Position numbers and translations under genes: made by a program. The notes under the pieces are model-generated. The model made no database searches. It saw only the letters and a program-made list of their open reading frames with translations, and was not told the DNA's origin. This document shows, piece after piece, positions 63,281-64,000 of a stretch of DNA of 64,000 nucleotides. Numbering within the stretch: the first letter of the stretch is position 1; each line of letters begins with the position of its first letter. Source of the stretch: Anaerobium acetethylicum (lineage in GTDB: Bacteria > Bacillota > Clostridia > Lachnospirales > Lachnospiraceae); contig NZ_FMKA01000001.1 in assembly GCF_900096945.1 (NCBI RefSeq), positions 186,001 to 250,000 of the forward strand, given 5' to 3'.

Positions 63281-64000
63281 ATGAGATATATGAAGAACAT
63301 GACATTGTCAAACATTGCAAATGCCTGTAACGGTAAGTACTACGGACCTGAAAACAAAAAGGAGACTTGCGTTTCCGGCATAGCAATAGACAGCAGAAAG
63401 GTCGGAGAGAATTTTCTTTTCGTCCCGATAAAGGGCGAAAAGGTTGACGGGCATGCTTTTATCCCAAATGTGTTCGAAAACAAGGCAGCATGCACCCTCA
63501 CCGAACATCCGCTCGATGAGTCAGCGAATCCATTTATCCTTGTAGAATCGTGTGCGCAGGCCTTAAAAGATCTTGCAGAGTACTACAGAAGCGTACTTGA
63601 TATAAAAGTGGTAGGCATTGCAGGCAGCGTCGGGAAGACCAGCACCAAGGAAATGGTAGCTTCCGTACTCAGCCAGAAATACAGCGTGCTTAAAACGGAA
63701 GGCAATTTCAATAACGAAATTGGGCTTCCTCTCACGATTTTCAATATTACAGATGAACATGATATTGCCGTTGTTGAGATGGGAATCAGTGATTTCGGCG
63801 AGATGCACCGCTTGGCAAAAGTTGCAAAACCTGATATATGTATCATAACCAATATCGGATTCTGCCACCTGGAAAATCTGAAGAGCCGTGAAGGCATACT
63901 CAAGGCAAAATCTGAAATTTTTGATTTTCTTACACCTGACGGCAAAATAATCCTTAACGGAGATGATGACCTGCTCAGCGCAATTTCCGAAGTGAATGGT
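63281..64000 (+). CDS. murF: UDP-N-acetylmuramoyl-tripeptide-D-Ala-D-Ala ligase MurF (5' part)
   Basis: MurF adds the D-Ala-D-Ala made by Ddl to the peptidoglycan precursor. The window ends inside the gene, so 240 codons are seen. The N domain has VSGIAIDSRKVGENFLFVPIKGEKVDGHAF, the ATP loop is VVGIAGSVGKTSTKEM, and EGNFNNEIGLPLTIF and EMGISDFGEM follow; all are typical of MurF. ATG 63281 has GAGGT nine bases upstream; ATG 63272 is too close to it. There is no stop before the window edge. Confidence 0.96.
   Translation, partial: MRYMKNMTLSNIANACNGKYYGPENKKETCVSGIAIDSRKVGENFLFVPIKGEKVDGHAFIPNVFENKAACTLTEHPLDESANPFILVESCAQALKDLAEYYRSVLDIKVVGIAGSVGKTSTKEMVASVLSQKYSVLKTEGNFNNEIGLPLTIFNITDEHDIAVVEMGISDFGEMHRLAKVAKPDICIITNIGFCHLENLKSREGILKAKSEIFDFLTPDGKIILNGDDDLLSAISEVNG

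Noticed and set aside
1-64000. tRNA, rRNA, prophage or transposase genes
   Set aside because: None were recognised by eye. Weak cloverleaf-like pieces in spacers lacked the TTCAA and CCA-end context. Only non-coding repeats were found.

Overview
The window looks like a chromosomal segment of an anaerobic, Gram-positive member of the Clostridia (Eubacteriales). The evidence is class III fructose-bisphosphatase, RecU instead of RuvC beside RuvAB, a LexA/YneA-type SOS pair, an L27 with a Prp-cleaved N-terminal extension, a short HisG with HisZ, AGGAGG-type ribosome binding sites, rubredoxin and Rieske proteins, and the absence of respiratory genes. No rRNA, tRNA, CRISPR array, prophage or transposase gene was seen. 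The species cannot be named from sequence alone.

Layout. 0-5.6 kb: Cof-type HAD phosphatase, a zinc-ribbon membrane protein, RlmH, an anchored alpha/beta hydrolase, and a TetR regulator with an MFS transporter. 5.6-13 kb: a metal P-type ATPase divergent from the TetR gene, dodecin, a cold-shock protein with a long hairpin leader, a Dus enzyme, a DgkA-type kinase, and a GH3 glycosidase-HAD pair. 13-23.5 kb: Rieske protein, class III FBPase, a rubredoxin-like protein behind a structured leader, AarF/UbiB kinase with a phasin-like partner, PTS-dependent dihydroxyacetone kinase DhaKLM, a lipoprotein, a PlsC-like protein, and a secreted GYWKNH protein behind a 550-base leader. 23.6-24.1 kb: a tandem array of 147-base structured repeats.

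24-37 kb: GNAT acetyltransferase, RsmD, CoaD, a coiled-coil protein, PepD, a small alarmone synthetase, a translation-coupled RNA-modification cluster (RsmF-like, RluB-like, HAD, YgiQ radical SAM), an SDR, an RluC/D-type synthase and RecU. 37-42.4 kb: a compact histidine operon hisZ-G-D-B and a HisF-like/HisI/HisE fusion, bounded by a strong promoter and a perfect terminator. 42.5-51 kb: a ribosome/RNA block (TIGR03960 radical SAM, TIGR03936 partner, RNase E/G, L21 leader-L21-Prp-L27, Obg, YhbY, NadD, YqeK, RsfS). 51.5-64 kb: LexA, a NusG-II-like protein, RuvAB, ZapA, a U32 peptidase, a FtsW/RodA-PBP pair, NUDIX, YneA-like SOS division inhibitor, Ddl and the start of MurF, which together form a DNA-damage, division and cell-wall region.

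The core genes are largely conventional. The unexplained material is between genes: (i) three copies of a roughly 260-base foldback element (one internally deleted) placed just downstream of genes; (ii) the 147-base three-hairpin tandem repeat, with a diverged single copy 27 kb away; (iii) structured leaders before the rubredoxin-like gene, cspA and the GYWKNH gene; (iv) a small hairpin repeat shared by two intergenic regions.
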